NCBI RefSeq assembly: GCF_020859565.1
Contig: NZ_JAJHUO010000004.1
Coordinates: 314,764 to 378,763 of the forward strand
DNA length: 64,000 nucleotides
From: Saccharothrix luteola
GTDB taxonomy: Bacteria > Actinomycetota > Actinomycetes > Mycobacteriales > Pseudonocardiaceae
Direction of reading: 5' to 3'
Position numbers and translations under genes: made by a program. Of this stretch, positions 21,388-29,780 are shown one piece after another (within the stretch, counting starts at the first letter, position 1; each line of letters begins with the position of its first letter). Below the pieces are notes generated by a model that ran no database searches, was not told where the DNA came from, and saw nothing but the letters and a program-made list of their open reading frames with translations.

Positions 21388-22353
21388 ATGCGCTTGCTCG
21401 CCCCTGCCCTCGTGACGGCGGCCGTGCTGCTGTCCGCCTGCGGCACGACCGAGACCCCCACGTCCACGCCGACCGAGTCCGCCGGCGGGCCGGTCACCGT
21501 GACCGACGCCCGCGGCAAGGAGGTCAAGCTCGACGCCCCGGCCAAGAAGGTCGTCACGCTGGAGTGGGCCGAGACCGAAACCATCGCCTCACTGGGTGTC
21601 ATGCCGGTGGGTGTCGCGGACGCAGCCGGTTACAAGACGTGGGACGCGTCGGTGCCGCTCGCCGCCGACGTGAAGGACGTCGGCAAGCGCAACGAGCCCA
21701 GCGTCGACTCGATCGTCGCGCTCGACCCCGACCTGGTGATCATGGCCAAGGGCCGGGACGAGACGCTGGCGAACCAGCTGGAGAAGTACGTCCCCGTGGT
21801 CGTCACCCAGGCCAGCGACGCCTCCCGCAACCTCGACCGGCTGCGCGAGGACACCAAGCTGATCGCGCGGGCGATCGGCAAGTCCGCCGAGGGCGACAAG
21901 CTGCTGTCCGAACTGGACACCGCACTGGCCGACGGCAAGAAGGCCGTAGAGGCCAAGGGTGCGACCGGCACGCCGTTCGTCATGGCCGACGGCTGGCTCG
22001 AGGGCAGCACGGTCAACATCCGCCCGTTCGGCAAGGGCTCGCTGGTGTCCGACGCCGCCGAGGCCGTCGGCCTGAAGAACGCGTGGACCGGCGAGGTCGA
22101 CCCGCAGTGGGGCCTCGGCGCCACCGACGTCGAGGGCCTGACCGCGCTCACCGACCCGAAGACCGTGCTGTTCTACAGCGCTTCCGAGGACGACGTGTTC
22201 ACCACCGGCCTCGCCGCGAACCCGGTGTGGCAGCGGCTGCCGTTCGTGGTGAGCAAGAAGGTCGTCAAGCTGGAGCCGGGCACGTGGACGTTCGGCGGGC
22301 CGAAGTCGGTCGTCCACGTCGCCGAGCAGTTCGTGAAGGCTGCCACCGCCTGA
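21388..22353 (+). CDS. Iron-siderophore ABC transporter, substrate-binding lipoprotein
   Basis: The 321-aa product has a lipoprotein signal peptide with lipobox LSAC and lipidated Cys18, then a Thr/Ser/Pro linker and a class III periplasmic-binding-protein fold (FecB/FhuD type). Recognisable features are VTVTDARGKEVKLDAPAKKVVTLEW at the start of lobe 1, the IVALDPDLVIM loop, and the long connecting helix (LREDTKLIARAIGKSAEGDKL). It captures the ferric siderophore outside the membrane and hands it to the fused permease encoded next. TGAGAGG upstream of the ATG serves as ribosome-binding site. The ligand cannot be deduced. Its TGA overlaps the permease ATG by one base, giving translational coupling. 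Confidence 0.95.
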   Translation: MRLLAPALVTAAVLLSACGTTETPTSTPTESAGGPVTVTDARGKEVKLDAPAKKVVTLEWAETETIASLGVMPVGVADAAGYKTWDASVPLAADVKDVGKRNEPSVDSIVALDPDLVIMAKGRDETLANQLEKYVPVVVTQASDASRNLDRLREDTKLIARAIGKSAEGDKLLSELDTALADGKKAVEAKGATGTPFVMADGWLEGSTVNIRPFGKGSLVSDAAEAVGLKNAWTGEVDPQWGLGATDVEGLTALTDPKTVLFYSASEDDVFTTGLAANPVWQRLPFVVSKKVVKLEPGTWTFGGPKSVVHVAEQFVKAATA

Positions 22354-24386
22354 TGATGCGCACCGCCGCCGTGACGGCGGGGATCGTGGCGCTCATCGCC
22401 GTGCTCTCCGCCGTCCACCTCACCCAGGGCACCGCGTCGACCGGTGTGCTCGACGTGCTCAACGCCCTGGTGGGCAACGGGGACGCGCAGACCCTCGCCG
22501 TGCTGGAGGGCTCGCGCGTGCCGCGCCTGCTGGCCGCGTTGCTGCTCGGCGTCGCGCTCGGCGTGGCCGGCGCGGGCATGCAGTCGGTCGCGCGCAACCC
22601 GTTGGCCTCACCGGACACGCTCGCCGTGAACGCGGGCTCGCACCTGGCCGTGGTCGCGATCGCGGCGTTCGGGCTGAGCCTGCCCACGCTGCCCGCGGGC
22701 GCGGCGGCGTTCGTCGGCGGGCTCGCGGCGTCGGTCGTCGTGCTCGGGCTGTCCGGCGGGGGTTCGACCAGCCCGCGGCTGGTGCTCGTCGGCTCGGCGG
22801 TCATGTTGACGCTCCAGTCGGCGACGGTCCTGCTCCTGCTGATGTACGAGCAGGAGACGACCGGGCTGTTCGCCTGGGGCTCCGGTTCGCTGACCGTGAG
22901 CGACCTGAACGCGACCGCGCAGATGACGCCGGTCGTGGTGGTCGCGGTGGCGGCGCTGCTGGTGATGGGCCGGTCGCTCGACATCCTGGCCCTGGGTGAC
23001 GACAACGCGACCGTGCTGGGGTTGAAGGTGCGGCGCACGCGCGTGGGCGCGGTGCTGCTGACCGTGGCGTTGACGGCGGCGGCGGTGACGGTCGCGGGGC
23101 CGATCGGGTTCGTCGGGCTGAGCGCGCCGGTGATCACCCGGCTGCTGACGCCGTTCGTGCCCGGGTTGGGCAAGCACCGCGTGTTGCTGCCGTTCTCCGG
23201 GCTCGTCGGCGTGGTGATCGTGCTCGGCGCGGACGTGCTGCTGCGGGCCGTCATGGGCTCGGCGGCGGCCGTCCGGGTGCCGACCGGGGTGATGACCACG
23301 GTCCTGGGCGCGGTCGTGCTGATCTGGCTGGCGCGACGGGGGCGGTCCGGCGGGACGCCACGGCAGGCGCCGGCCGGACGGGTCGGCGTGGCGGGGTCGT
23401 CGCGCCGGCTCGTGGTGACGTCGGTGGTGCTGGGCGTGCTGCTGGTCGCGACGCCGACGGTGGGCCTCATGCTCGGGGACCGGTTGGTGCTGCTGGGCGA
23501 CCTGGCGAACTGGTTCGCGGGGCGGACGGGCACCGCGCTGACGTTCGTGCTCGACCAGCGGCTGCCGCGCGTGCTGGCGGCGTTGGTGGCGGGCGCGGCG
23601 CTGGCGGTGGCCGGGTGCGGCATCCAGTCGGTGAGCCGCAACCCGCTGGCGGAACCCGGGCTGCTCGGCATCACGGCGGGCGCCGGGCTCGCCGCGATCG
23701 CGTTGATCACGGCGGTGCCGCTGGCCGGCGCGTGGCACATCGCGGGTGCCGCGGGCGTGGGTGCGATGGTGGCGTTCGCGCTGGTCTACGGGCTGGCGTG
23801 GCGGTCGGGGCTGGATTCGGACCGGCTGGTGGTCATCGGCATCGCGATGTGGTCGGCGGGGATGGCGTTGATCACGCTGCTGATCGTGACGTCGGACCCG
23901 TGGAACACGGCGAAGGCCCTGACGTGGATGTCCGGCTCGACCTACGGGCGGACGTTGGAGCAGGTGGTGCCGACGGCGCTGGCGCTGGTGCTGCTGACCC
24001 CGTTGCTGTGGGCGCGGCACCGCGAGCTCGACCTGCACAGCCTGGACGAGGACACGCCGCGCGTGCTGGGCATGCGGGTGGAGCGGTCGCGGCTGGTGAT
24101 CCTGCTGGCGGCCGGTGTGCTGGCGGCGACGGCAGTGTCCGCGATCGGTGTGGTGGCGTTCGTCGGCTTGGTCGCGCCGCACCTGGCCCGGTCGTTGGTC
24201 GGCGGTCGGCACGCGCGCGTGCTGCCGGTCGCGGCGGCGGTGGGCGCGGTGCTCGTGAGCGCGGCGGACACCGTGGGCCGGACGGTCATCGCACCCGCGC
24301 AGGTGCCCGCCGGGCTGGTGATCGCGTTGATCGGCACGCCGTACTTCGTGCTGGTGATGTGGCGGACGCGCGAGATGCGCACCTGA
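22353..24386 (+). CDS. Iron-siderophore ABC transporter, fused double FecCD permease
   Basis: The product is 677 aa, twice the size of a normal FecC or FecD. It consists of two tandem FecCD domains joined near residue 340, an arrangement like FhuB. Each half has the family signature: R-PRLLAALLLGVALGVAGAGMQSVARNPLA-PDTL in the first and R-PRVLAALVAGAALAVAGCGIQSVSRNPLAEPGLLG in the second. Each half also ends with a GFVGL-AP-and-ATPase-contact segment. About 18-20 membrane helices are expected. Because both halves are in one chain, a single gene supplies the whole channel for the ATPase and lipoprotein upstream. The start ATG overlaps the lipoprotein stop; a second ATG follows immediately at 22356. 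The reading frame extends upstream only as a shadow of the lipoprotein gene. Confidence 0.95.
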   Translation: MMRTAAVTAGIVALIAVLSAVHLTQGTASTGVLDVLNALVGNGDAQTLAVLEGSRVPRLLAALLLGVALGVAGAGMQSVARNPLASPDTLAVNAGSHLAVVAIAAFGLSLPTLPAGAAAFVGGLAASVVVLGLSGGGSTSPRLVLVGSAVMLTLQSATVLLLLMYEQETTGLFAWGSGSLTVSDLNATAQMTPVVVVAVAALLVMGRSLDILALGDDNATVLGLKVRRTRVGAVLLTVALTAAAVTVAGPIGFVGLSAPVITRLLTPFVPGLGKHRVLLPFSGLVGVVIVLGADVLLRAVMGSAAAVRVPTGVMTTVLGAVVLIWLARRGRSGGTPRQAPAGRVGVAGSSRRLVVTSVVLGVLLVATPTVGLMLGDRLVLLGDLANWFAGRTGTALTFVLDQRLPRVLAALVAGAALAVAGCGIQSVSRNPLAEPGLLGITAGAGLAAIALITAVPLAGAWHIAGAAGVGAMVAFALVYGLAWRSGLDSDRLVVIGIAMWSAGMALITLLIVTSDPWNTAKALTWMSGSTYGRTLEQVVPTALALVLLTPLLWARHRELDLHSLDEDTPRVLGMRVERSRLVILLAAGVLAATAVSAIGVVAFVGLVAPHLARSLVGGRHARVLPVAAAVGAVLVSAADTVGRTVIAPAQVPAGLVIALIGTPYFVLVMWRTREMRT

Positions 24387-24389
24387 CCC

Positions 24390-24416
24390 CTGGTCGGCGC
24401 GGTCCGCGCCGACCAG
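24390..24416. terminator. Bidirectional hairpin terminator
   Basis: A perfect 13-base inverted repeat (CTGGTCGGCGCGG ... CCGCGCCGACCAG) with almost no loop fills the 31-base gap between two convergent genes, the siderophore permease (ends 24386) and the HEAT-like gene (ends 24418). No U-tract follows, as is usual in actinomycetes. Confidence 0.8.
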
Positions 24417-24417
24417 G

Positions 24418-25896
24418 TCAGCCCAGGAGCTCCCGCAGCAGGTAGGCGGTCTGCTCGTCCAGGCCGACCGCCGCCCGCTCCAGCAACGCCCGCAAGCCCG
24501 GCGCCTCCGCCGCACCCACCTCCAACGGCGCGACGGTCCGCCGGCGCCACGGCACCGACACCAGGGAGTGCGCGATCCGCACGGCGTCCGCCCGACCGCG
24601 CCGCGCCAACCGGACGTGCGAATCACCCACCGCCGTCAACGCCGCGCGCAGCTCGGCGACCCGTCCGAGCCGCCGCGCCAACCGGTAGCCGGCGGTCCGC
24701 ACCGCGGGCCGCTCGTCACCCAGCAACTCCCACGGCAACGCCGCCGGCACCGAGCGCAACGCCACCGTCGCCTCACGCACCACGACCGACGACGGGTCGC
24801 GCAGCAACGGCAGCACCAGGTCGTCGGTCACCTGCTCCAGCACCCGCAACGCCCGCACGGCACGTGCCCGGATCCGGCCCGTCGGGTGCGCCAGCAACTC
24901 CACCAGGTGCCGCCCGTCGCCGCCCACCTCGGCGAACCCGTCGATCGCGCCCGCGGTCACACGCGACCGGTAGTAGGCGGGCACGTCCACGCCCACCCGT
25001 GAAGCCGCCGCCCGCGCCAACGCGCGCACCAGCGACGACTTGTCGTCCAAGTGCGCCACCACCTCCGCGTCACGCCCCAACCGCACCAGGCCGGTCAACG
25101 CCTCCACCCGCACCTCGGCGTGCGGTGACGCGGCCAGCCGCCGCAACACCTCCACCCGCGCGGACCAGACGCAGTCCCGCGCCGCCGCCTCCGCCGCCGA
25201 CGACCGCAGCCGCACGTCCGGCGCCGTCAACGCGACCGACACCTTCCGGTCCAGCCGCCACGCCCCGGCCTCGAACGCGAACGCGCGCACCTCCCGGTCC
25301 GGCGATCCCAGCAAGGACTCCAACGGCGCACGGGGATCGGCCGCGGCGGCCCGGAGCTGGTTGCGCACGAACGTGCCCCGCAGCCGCCCCTCGACCCACA
25401 ACCCGACCCCCACCGCGGCGGGCAGCATCCGCGCGGGATCGCGGTGCAGCAGCACGGCCAGCCCCGCGCCGGCCCGTTCGCGGACCTCCGGCACCCAGTC
25501 CCCGGTCCGCAGCACCAGGAACGGCACCAACTCCGGCAGCCGCCGCGCGATGATCTGCTCGACCGCACGCTCCCGGAGCCGCCCGTCGCCGTGCGTGCTG
25601 GCCAACGCGACGCCCAACGGCGACCCGTCGCGGCGGGCACGGCCGGCCTTCGTGAGCTGCGGCGGGACATAGCCCTCCGACACGTGCCACCGCACCCGCC
25701 GGGCGGAGGAGTCCAGCAGGATCACCGCTCGCGGCCGACGGGCCAGCGTCGCCAACGCCGCGAGGCCCGCCGCCTCGTCGCCCGCCGCGTCGATCTCGGT
25801 GAGCAGCGCGAGCACGGGGTCCGGCTCGGTCCACCTCGCGCGGTAGGAGTCCAGGAGCCGTTCCAGTTCTTCCACCAGGGCATGGTGGCGCACCAC
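24418..25896 (-). CDS. HEAT-like repeat protein of unknown function (492 aa)
   Basis: The product is mostly alpha-helical, with repeated units of about 30-40 residues of the type 'S-D-EVRA-A-EAGAWRL', 'LAASPHAEVRVEALTGLVRLG', 'LLAHPTGRIRARAVRALRVLE' and 'LLRDPSSVVVREATVALRSV'. These are HEAT/armadillo-type scaffolds. There is no signal peptide, membrane segment or enzyme motif, so it is probably a cytoplasmic protein-protein interaction scaffold. The N-terminal 110 residues, before the repeats, have a region (RPRAVILLDSSARRVRWHVSEGYVPP) that I do not recognise. The first codons are GTG-rich and the exact start is uncertain. It is divergent from the SDR gene by 83 bases. No partner is evident from context. 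Confidence 0.75.
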   Translation of the reverse strand: MVRHHALVEELERLLDSYRARWTEPDPVLALLTEIDAAGDEAAGLAALATLARRPRAVILLDSSARRVRWHVSEGYVPPQLTKAGRARRDGSPLGVALASTHGDGRLRERAVEQIIARRLPELVPFLVLRTGDWVPEVRERAGAGLAVLLHRDPARMLPAAVGVGLWVEGRLRGTFVRNQLRAAAADPRAPLESLLGSPDREVRAFAFEAGAWRLDRKVSVALTAPDVRLRSSAAEAAARDCVWSARVEVLRRLAASPHAEVRVEALTGLVRLGRDAEVVAHLDDKSSLVRALARAAASRVGVDVPAYYRSRVTAGAIDGFAEVGGDGRHLVELLAHPTGRIRARAVRALRVLEQVTDDLVLPLLRDPSSVVVREATVALRSVPAALPWELLGDERPAVRTAGYRLARRLGRVAELRAALTAVGDSHVRLARRGRADAVRIAHSLVSVPWRRRTVAPLEVGAAEAPGLRALLERAAVGLDEQTAYLLRELLG

Positions 25897-25979
25897 CCGT
25901 GCTCGTGGCCTCCCTATTACCGAACGGCATCGGCACGGGTCTTGGACACCGCACCCTCCCGCTGCGGACGATCGGAACC

Positions 25980-26915
25980 ATGGACGACGGGGACAAGGTG
26001 CGCCGACGCACGCTGTTGGCGGGCGCCGGTGTGGCGGGTCTGGTGGCTGCGGGGACGGGCGCTGCGGGCGCCGTGCAAGGGCAGCCCGGTGGCGAGTTGC
26101 GCGGGCAGGTCGCCCTGGTCACCGGCGCGGCGCGCGGCATCGGCCGGGCGACGTGCGTGGCGCTGGCGCGGGCGGGCGCGGACGTGGTGGCGCTCGACAT
26201 CGCCTCGCCGAAGGCCATCACGCTCGACTACCCGCTGGGCAGCGCGGAAGAGCTGGACGAGACCGTGCGCGCGGTGCGTTCGCTCGGACGGCGCGCGGTG
26301 GCGGTGAAGGCGGACGTGCGCGACGCCGGGCGGATGCAGGACGTGGCGCGGCAGGCGGTCCGCGAGTTCGGCCGGCTCGACATCGCGGTCGCCAACGCGG
26401 GCATCACCACCTACGCGCCGCTGGACGCGATGTCGCCGCGCCAGTTCGCGGACGTCATCGACGTGAACCTGATCGGCGTGGCGAACACCATGCGTGCGGT
26501 CATCCCGCACCTGGTGGCGCGCAAGAGCGGGTCGATCATCGTGGTGTCGTCCAGCGAGGGCAGGCACGGCGCGCCGCGGCTCGCCCACTACCAGGCCGCG
26601 AAGTGGGGCGTGATCGGCCTGGTCAAGGGCGTGGCGACGGAGGTCGGGCCGGCGGGCGTGCGGGTCAGCGGCGTGGCGCCGACCGGTGTGCGCACGCCGA
26701 TGGTGCTCAACGACGCCACCTACGAGTGGGTCGGCGGCACCACGGTCGAAGACCTGGAGCGCGCCCTGCGCGGCTACAACACCCAGCCGGTCGGGCTGAT
26801 CGAGCCCGAGGACGTGGCCGACGCCATCGCGTTCCTCGCCTCGCCGCGCGCCCGGTACGTCTCCGGCACCGTGCTCGACGTGACGGCGGGCGCGAGCACC
26901 CGTTGGAACAGCTGA
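25980..26915 (+). CDS. Tat-signal SDR oxidoreductase, mycofactocin-dependent type
   Basis: The 311-aa product starts at ATG 25980. Residues 1-35 look like a twin-arginine signal (VRRRTLLAGAGVAGLVAAG). The Rossmann fold follows with TGAARGIG (NAD-binding) and NAGI. The catalytic Ser lies in IVVSSSEG and the YxxxK motif is YQAAK. Between strand beta-2 and helix 3 is the extra segment DYPLGSAEELDETVRAVRSLGRR-V, which is characteristic of the mycofactocin-coupled SDR subfamily (carveol-dehydrogenase-like), whose nicotinamide is held tightly and recycled by mycofactocin. The Tat-like leader is unusual for this subfamily. The next gene, 20 bases downstream, also encodes a protein with an export-like leader, so the pair may work outside the membrane. 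Substrate unknown. No mycofactocin genes lie in the window. Confidence 0.88.
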   Translation: MDDGDKVRRRTLLAGAGVAGLVAAGTGAAGAVQGQPGGELRGQVALVTGAARGIGRATCVALARAGADVVALDIASPKAITLDYPLGSAEELDETVRAVRSLGRRAVAVKADVRDAGRMQDVARQAVREFGRLDIAVANAGITTYAPLDAMSPRQFADVIDVNLIGVANTMRAVIPHLVARKSGSIIVVSSSEGRHGAPRLAHYQAAKWGVIGLVKGVATEVGPAGVRVSGVAPTGVRTPMVLNDATYEWVGGTTVEDLERALRGYNTQPVGLIEPEDVADAIAFLASPRARYVSGTVLDVTAGASTRWNS

Positions 26916-26935
26916 TCAACCACCAGGAGTGTGAG

Positions 26936-27469
26936 ATGACGGAACACCTGTCCCGGGCCGACGTGCTGCGGGGGCTCGGCGCGACCGCGGTGGGCGTGGC
27001 GGCGGGCTCGCTGCTCGGCACGGGCGGCGCGACGGCCTCGGCCGCCGCCGAGCACCCGAACGTGAGGCTGATCAAGGACTACTACGCGGCCTACGGCTCC
27101 GGTGACGTGAACGCCCTGCGCCGGTTCTTCGCCGACGACATCCGGTGGACGATCCCCGGCCACCACCCGTTGTCGGGCACCAAGGTCGGCGTCGAGGAGG
27201 TGCTGGCGTTCTTCGCCGAACTCGCCGAGGCGGGCTTCCGCGCGGAGCCGATCTTCCTGGCCGCGGACCGCGACTGGGTCGTCGACCTGCACCGGGGCTG
27301 GAGCACCACGCCGGAGGGCCTGGACATCACGTGGGCGCTCGCGTTCCGGATCCGCGGGCGGAAGATCGTGGAGGCGGTCAACTTCGCCGCCGACCAGCAC
27401 GCGGCCGACCGGTTCTTCTGGCAGACCTACCCGTTGGCCCCCATCCCGAACCGGCTCGCCGGGCGCTGA
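26936..27469 (+). CDS. Exported NTF2-like / SnoaL-like protein
   Basis: The 177-aa product starts at ATG 26936 behind CAGGAG. Residues 1-40 form a hydrophobic leader (LRGLGATAVGVAAGSLLGTGGATASAAA) without a true RR pair. The rest is an NTF2-like cone fold: NVRLIKDYYAAYGSGDVNALRRFFADDIRWTIPGHHPLSGTKVGVEEVLAFF, then strands ending in ALAFRIRGRKIVEAVNF-ADQHAADRFFW. This SnoaL-like group includes isomerases, dehydratases and binding proteins. The gene is co-transcribed with the Tat-signal SDR, so it probably acts on the same substrate, possibly as an isomerase or hydrolase or as a substrate holder. The fold assignment is good; the activity is unknown. Confidence 0.82.
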   Translation: MTEHLSRADVLRGLGATAVGVAAGSLLGTGGATASAAAEHPNVRLIKDYYAAYGSGDVNALRRFFADDIRWTIPGHHPLSGTKVGVEEVLAFFAELAEAGFRAEPIFLAADRDWVVDLHRGWSTTPEGLDITWALAFRIRGRKIVEAVNFAADQHAADRFFWQTYPLAPIPNRLAGR

Positions 27470-27477
27470 CGGCCGCC

Positions 27478-27509
27478 GGTCGCGCGGGCTCAGCCCCGTC
27501 CGCGCGACC
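27478..27509. terminator. Hairpin at convergent gene ends
   Basis: GGTCGCGCGG (27478-27487) pairs perfectly with CCGCGCGACC (27500-27509). The right arm lies inside the last codons of hisS, and the left arm lies in the gap after the NTF2-like gene. It probably ends transcription from one or both sides. Confidence 0.55.
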
Positions 27510-28776
27510 AGGTCGCCGGGTCGGCGGCGGTCTGCGCGCCGGTGGCCAGGTCCTTCACCTCGTGCGGCCGGCCGTCCTCGAACGGCGGGAACCACACGAA
27601 CGGGATGCCCTTGCGGGAGGCGTACCGGACCTGCTTGGCCAGCTTGTCCTCCTGGTGGTACAGCTCGACGTTGCAGCCGTTGTCGCGCAACGCCTTCGCG
27701 GTGTCGGTGGCGGTCCGGCGGCGGTTCGGCGGCAGGACGACGAGGACGTCGGCGGGCGTGCTCGGGCCCGTCTCGAGCAGGCCGGCGGACAGCACCTTGG
27801 CGAAGATGCGGGAGAACCCGATCGACATGCCGACGCCGGGCAGCCTGCGCCGGATGAACGACCCGGCCAGGTCCTCGTACCGGCCGCCGGAGCAGATCGA
27901 GCCGTACTCCGGCCAGTCCACGAACTTCCCCTCGTAGACGGTGCCGGTGTAGTAGTCCAGCCCGCGCGCGATGGAGAAGTCGGCGACCACCTCGGGCAGG
28001 TCGGACAGCTCGCGCAGGACGAAGTCCAGCTCTTCGAGCCCTTCGTCCAGGAGTGCCGACCGCACGCCCAACGCGCGCACGTCGTCGACACCGCCGCGGA
28101 GTTGCGCGAGGTCGAGGACGGACTTGATCCGCGTCTGGTCGAGCCGGTCGGCCAGCAGGGACGCCACGCCGTCGGGGCCGATCTTGTCGATCTTGTCCAC
28201 GGTCCTGATGACGTCGAGCGGCTCCTCGATGCCGAGGCCTTCGTAGAAGCCCTGCAACACCTTGCGGTTGTTGACGTTGATGGTCCACGGCGGCAGGCCG
28301 AGCGAGGTCAGCACCTCGTGCACGATGCGCGGCAGCTCGGCGTCGAAGTGGATCGGCACCTCGTCGACGTTGATCACGTCGATGTCGCACTGGGTGAACT
28401 CGCGGAACCGCCCGTCCTGGGGCCGTTCGCCGCGCCAGGCGCGCTGGATCTGGTAGCGCTTGAAGGGGAAGACGAGCTCGTTGAAGTGCTGCGCGGTGTA
28501 CCGGGCGAACGGCACGGTGAGGTCGAAGCGCAGGCCGAGCTGCCCGTCGTCCGACCCCTGGACCCGGCCCAGCGAGTAGACCTCCTTGGAGGTTTCACCC
28601 TTGGCCATGAGCACTTCGAGGCGTTCCGCTGCCGGCGTTTCGACGGAGCAGAAGCCGTAGCGCTCGAAGGCGGCGCGGATCCCGTCCAGCCAGCGCAGCT
28701 CGACCAGGCGCACGTGCGGCAGCCACTCCGGGAAGCCGCTGACGGGCGCCGGTCGCACTACGGGTTGGTCGGTCAT
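27490..28776 (-). CDS. hisS: Histidine--tRNA ligase
   Basis: This 428-aa class II aminoacyl-tRNA synthetase charges tRNA-His in the cytoplasm. Visible motifs: GLRFDLTVPFARY, motif 2 RYQIQRAWRGERPQDGRFREFTQCDID, the histidine-specific ARGLDYYTGTVYE, and motif 3 near GMSIGFSRIF. An anticodon-binding domain (ADVLVVLPPNRRR...LRDNGCNVELYHQEDKLAKQVRYASRKGIPFV) closes the protein. It belongs to the HisRS type with the INVNNRKVLQGFYEGLG segment, not the shorter RelA-linked hisS usual in actinomycetes. It may therefore be a second copy, but the rest of the genome is not visible. It converges with the NTF2-like gene and is divergent from the membrane protein at 28944. Confidence 0.93.
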   Translation of the reverse strand: MTDQPVVRPAPVSGFPEWLPHVRLVELRWLDGIRAAFERYGFCSVETPAAERLEVLMAKGETSKEVYSLGRVQGSDDGQLGLRFDLTVPFARYTAQHFNELVFPFKRYQIQRAWRGERPQDGRFREFTQCDIDVINVDEVPIHFDAELPRIVHEVLTSLGLPPWTINVNNRKVLQGFYEGLGIEEPLDVIRTVDKIDKIGPDGVASLLADRLDQTRIKSVLDLAQLRGGVDDVRALGVRSALLDEGLEELDFVLRELSDLPEVVADFSIARGLDYYTGTVYEGKFVDWPEYGSICSGGRYEDLAGSFIRRRLPGVGMSIGFSRIFAKVLSAGLLETGPSTPADVLVVLPPNRRRTATDTAKALRDNGCNVELYHQEDKLAKQVRYASRKGIPFVWFPPFEDGRPHEVKDLATGAQTAADPATWSRGRG

Positions 28777-28899
28777 GCCGGCAAGTCCACCGGAAACCCG
28801 GCGAACGCGCCAACGGCTTTTCCGATCGGGTGTACGTGCGGTGGCCGGAGTTCGACGTGCGGCTTTGCGCCGTTCGGCGCGTTGACCGCACTAGGTTTG

Positions 28900-28921
28900 T
28901 GATGCAAACTTGATTGCATCA
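28900..28921. promoter_or_regulatory. Operator-like inverted repeat TGATGCAA-N6-TTGCATCA
   Basis: A perfect 8-base inverted repeat with a 6-base spacer lies 22 bases upstream of GTG 28944. A -35-like TTGACC is at 28882-28887, so a bound protein would cover the promoter core. The two-gene operon it controls encodes a membrane protein and a winged-helix regulator, so autoregulation by that regulator is the simplest reading (inference). Confidence 0.7.
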
Positions 28922-28943
28922 GCGAGGAGTTGGGGGGCGCGCA

Positions 28944-29780
28944 GTGGCCGGTGATCCGAAGGACCTGCTCGACGAGTTGACGGCGTTGCGGCGGCGCGCC
29001 CGCCGCGACCGGCACGGCTACTGGGTCCCGTTCCTGCTGTTCGGGGCGATCGTCGCGGCGGCGATCCCGCTGTACCTGCCGGAGCGGTGTGAGTCCGTGT
29101 GCTACTGGTCGGCGAACGAGCTGCCGCCGCTGTGGCACTGGCTGCACCCGACGGGGCAGGCGAGCGGGGTGCTCGCCTTCGGCAACCACCCGTCCCTGTG
29201 GAAGGACTTCTACTGGATGGGCACGCTGGCGGTCGCGTTCCTGGCGACGGTCGGGTGGTACCGGTGGCGGGCGGGGAAGGTCGGGGTGGAGACCTCGACG
29301 CTGCTCTACGCCCAGGTGACCTTGTTCGTGCTGGTCCTCCCGCTGGTGGGCGTGCCGGTGGTCACCCGGTTGGTCTTCACCGGACTGGGTTGGCCGGTCG
29401 CGCTCCCGGTCCTGGTCGTCGGGGTCGTGGTGGCGACGGTGCTCGCGAAGCGGAAGCTGCGGACCGCGATCGTGATCCTGTCGCTGATCCTGGTCGCCCA
29501 CCTGGTGATGATCTTCCCGTACGGACCGTTGCTCGTGGTGGCGGTGGGGGTGCTCGGTCTGGCGTGGGTGGAGCGCAGTGCGCTGTGCACGTCGTTCGCC
29601 GTGCTGTTCACGGTCTGGGCGCTGTTCGTGAACGGGTGGGCGACGTGGGTCTACGGCGCGTTCCTGTGGCCGGTCCCGCTGATCGAGGTCGGCGACCTGC
29701 TGTCGTCGGCCGTGATCCTCGTGCTCGGCGGGGTCGGCGGTCTCGTCGCCCGTCGGGCGCGGGGCAAGATCGCGACATGA
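28944..29780 (+). CDS. Integral membrane protein of unknown function (278 aa)
   Basis: The start is GTG 28944 behind a GGGGGG tract; earlier start codons would overlap the operator. A short basic N-terminal segment (DPKDLLDELTALRRRARRDRHGYW) precedes seven or eight hydrophobic helices: WVPFLLFGAIVAAAIPLYL, the helix with FYWMGTLAVAFLATVGW, and several Val/Leu-rich helices to the end. Two Cys (ERCESVCYW) lie in the first external loop and might form a disulfide. I do not recognise a transporter or enzyme family. Its TGA overlaps the ATG of the winged-helix regulator (ATGA), so the two are translationally coupled. Such membrane-protein/regulator pairs are common in actinomycetes, and the substrate or signal is usually unknown. 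Confidence 0.75.
   Translation: MAGDPKDLLDELTALRRRARRDRHGYWVPFLLFGAIVAAAIPLYLPERCESVCYWSANELPPLWHWLHPTGQASGVLAFGNHPSLWKDFYWMGTLAVAFLATVGWYRWRAGKVGVETSTLLYAQVTLFVLVLPLVGVPVVTRLVFTGLGWPVALPVLVVGVVVATVLAKRKLRTAIVILSLILVAHLVMIFPYGPLLVVAVGVLGLAWVERSALCTSFAVLFTVWALFVNGWATWVYGAFLWPVPLIEVGDLLSSAVILVLGGVGGLVARRARGKIAT

Noticed and set aside
22265..23740. Ser/Thr/Pro-rich frame opposite the siderophore permease
   Set aside because: Shadow of the membrane helices on the other strand; no start signal and no homology.
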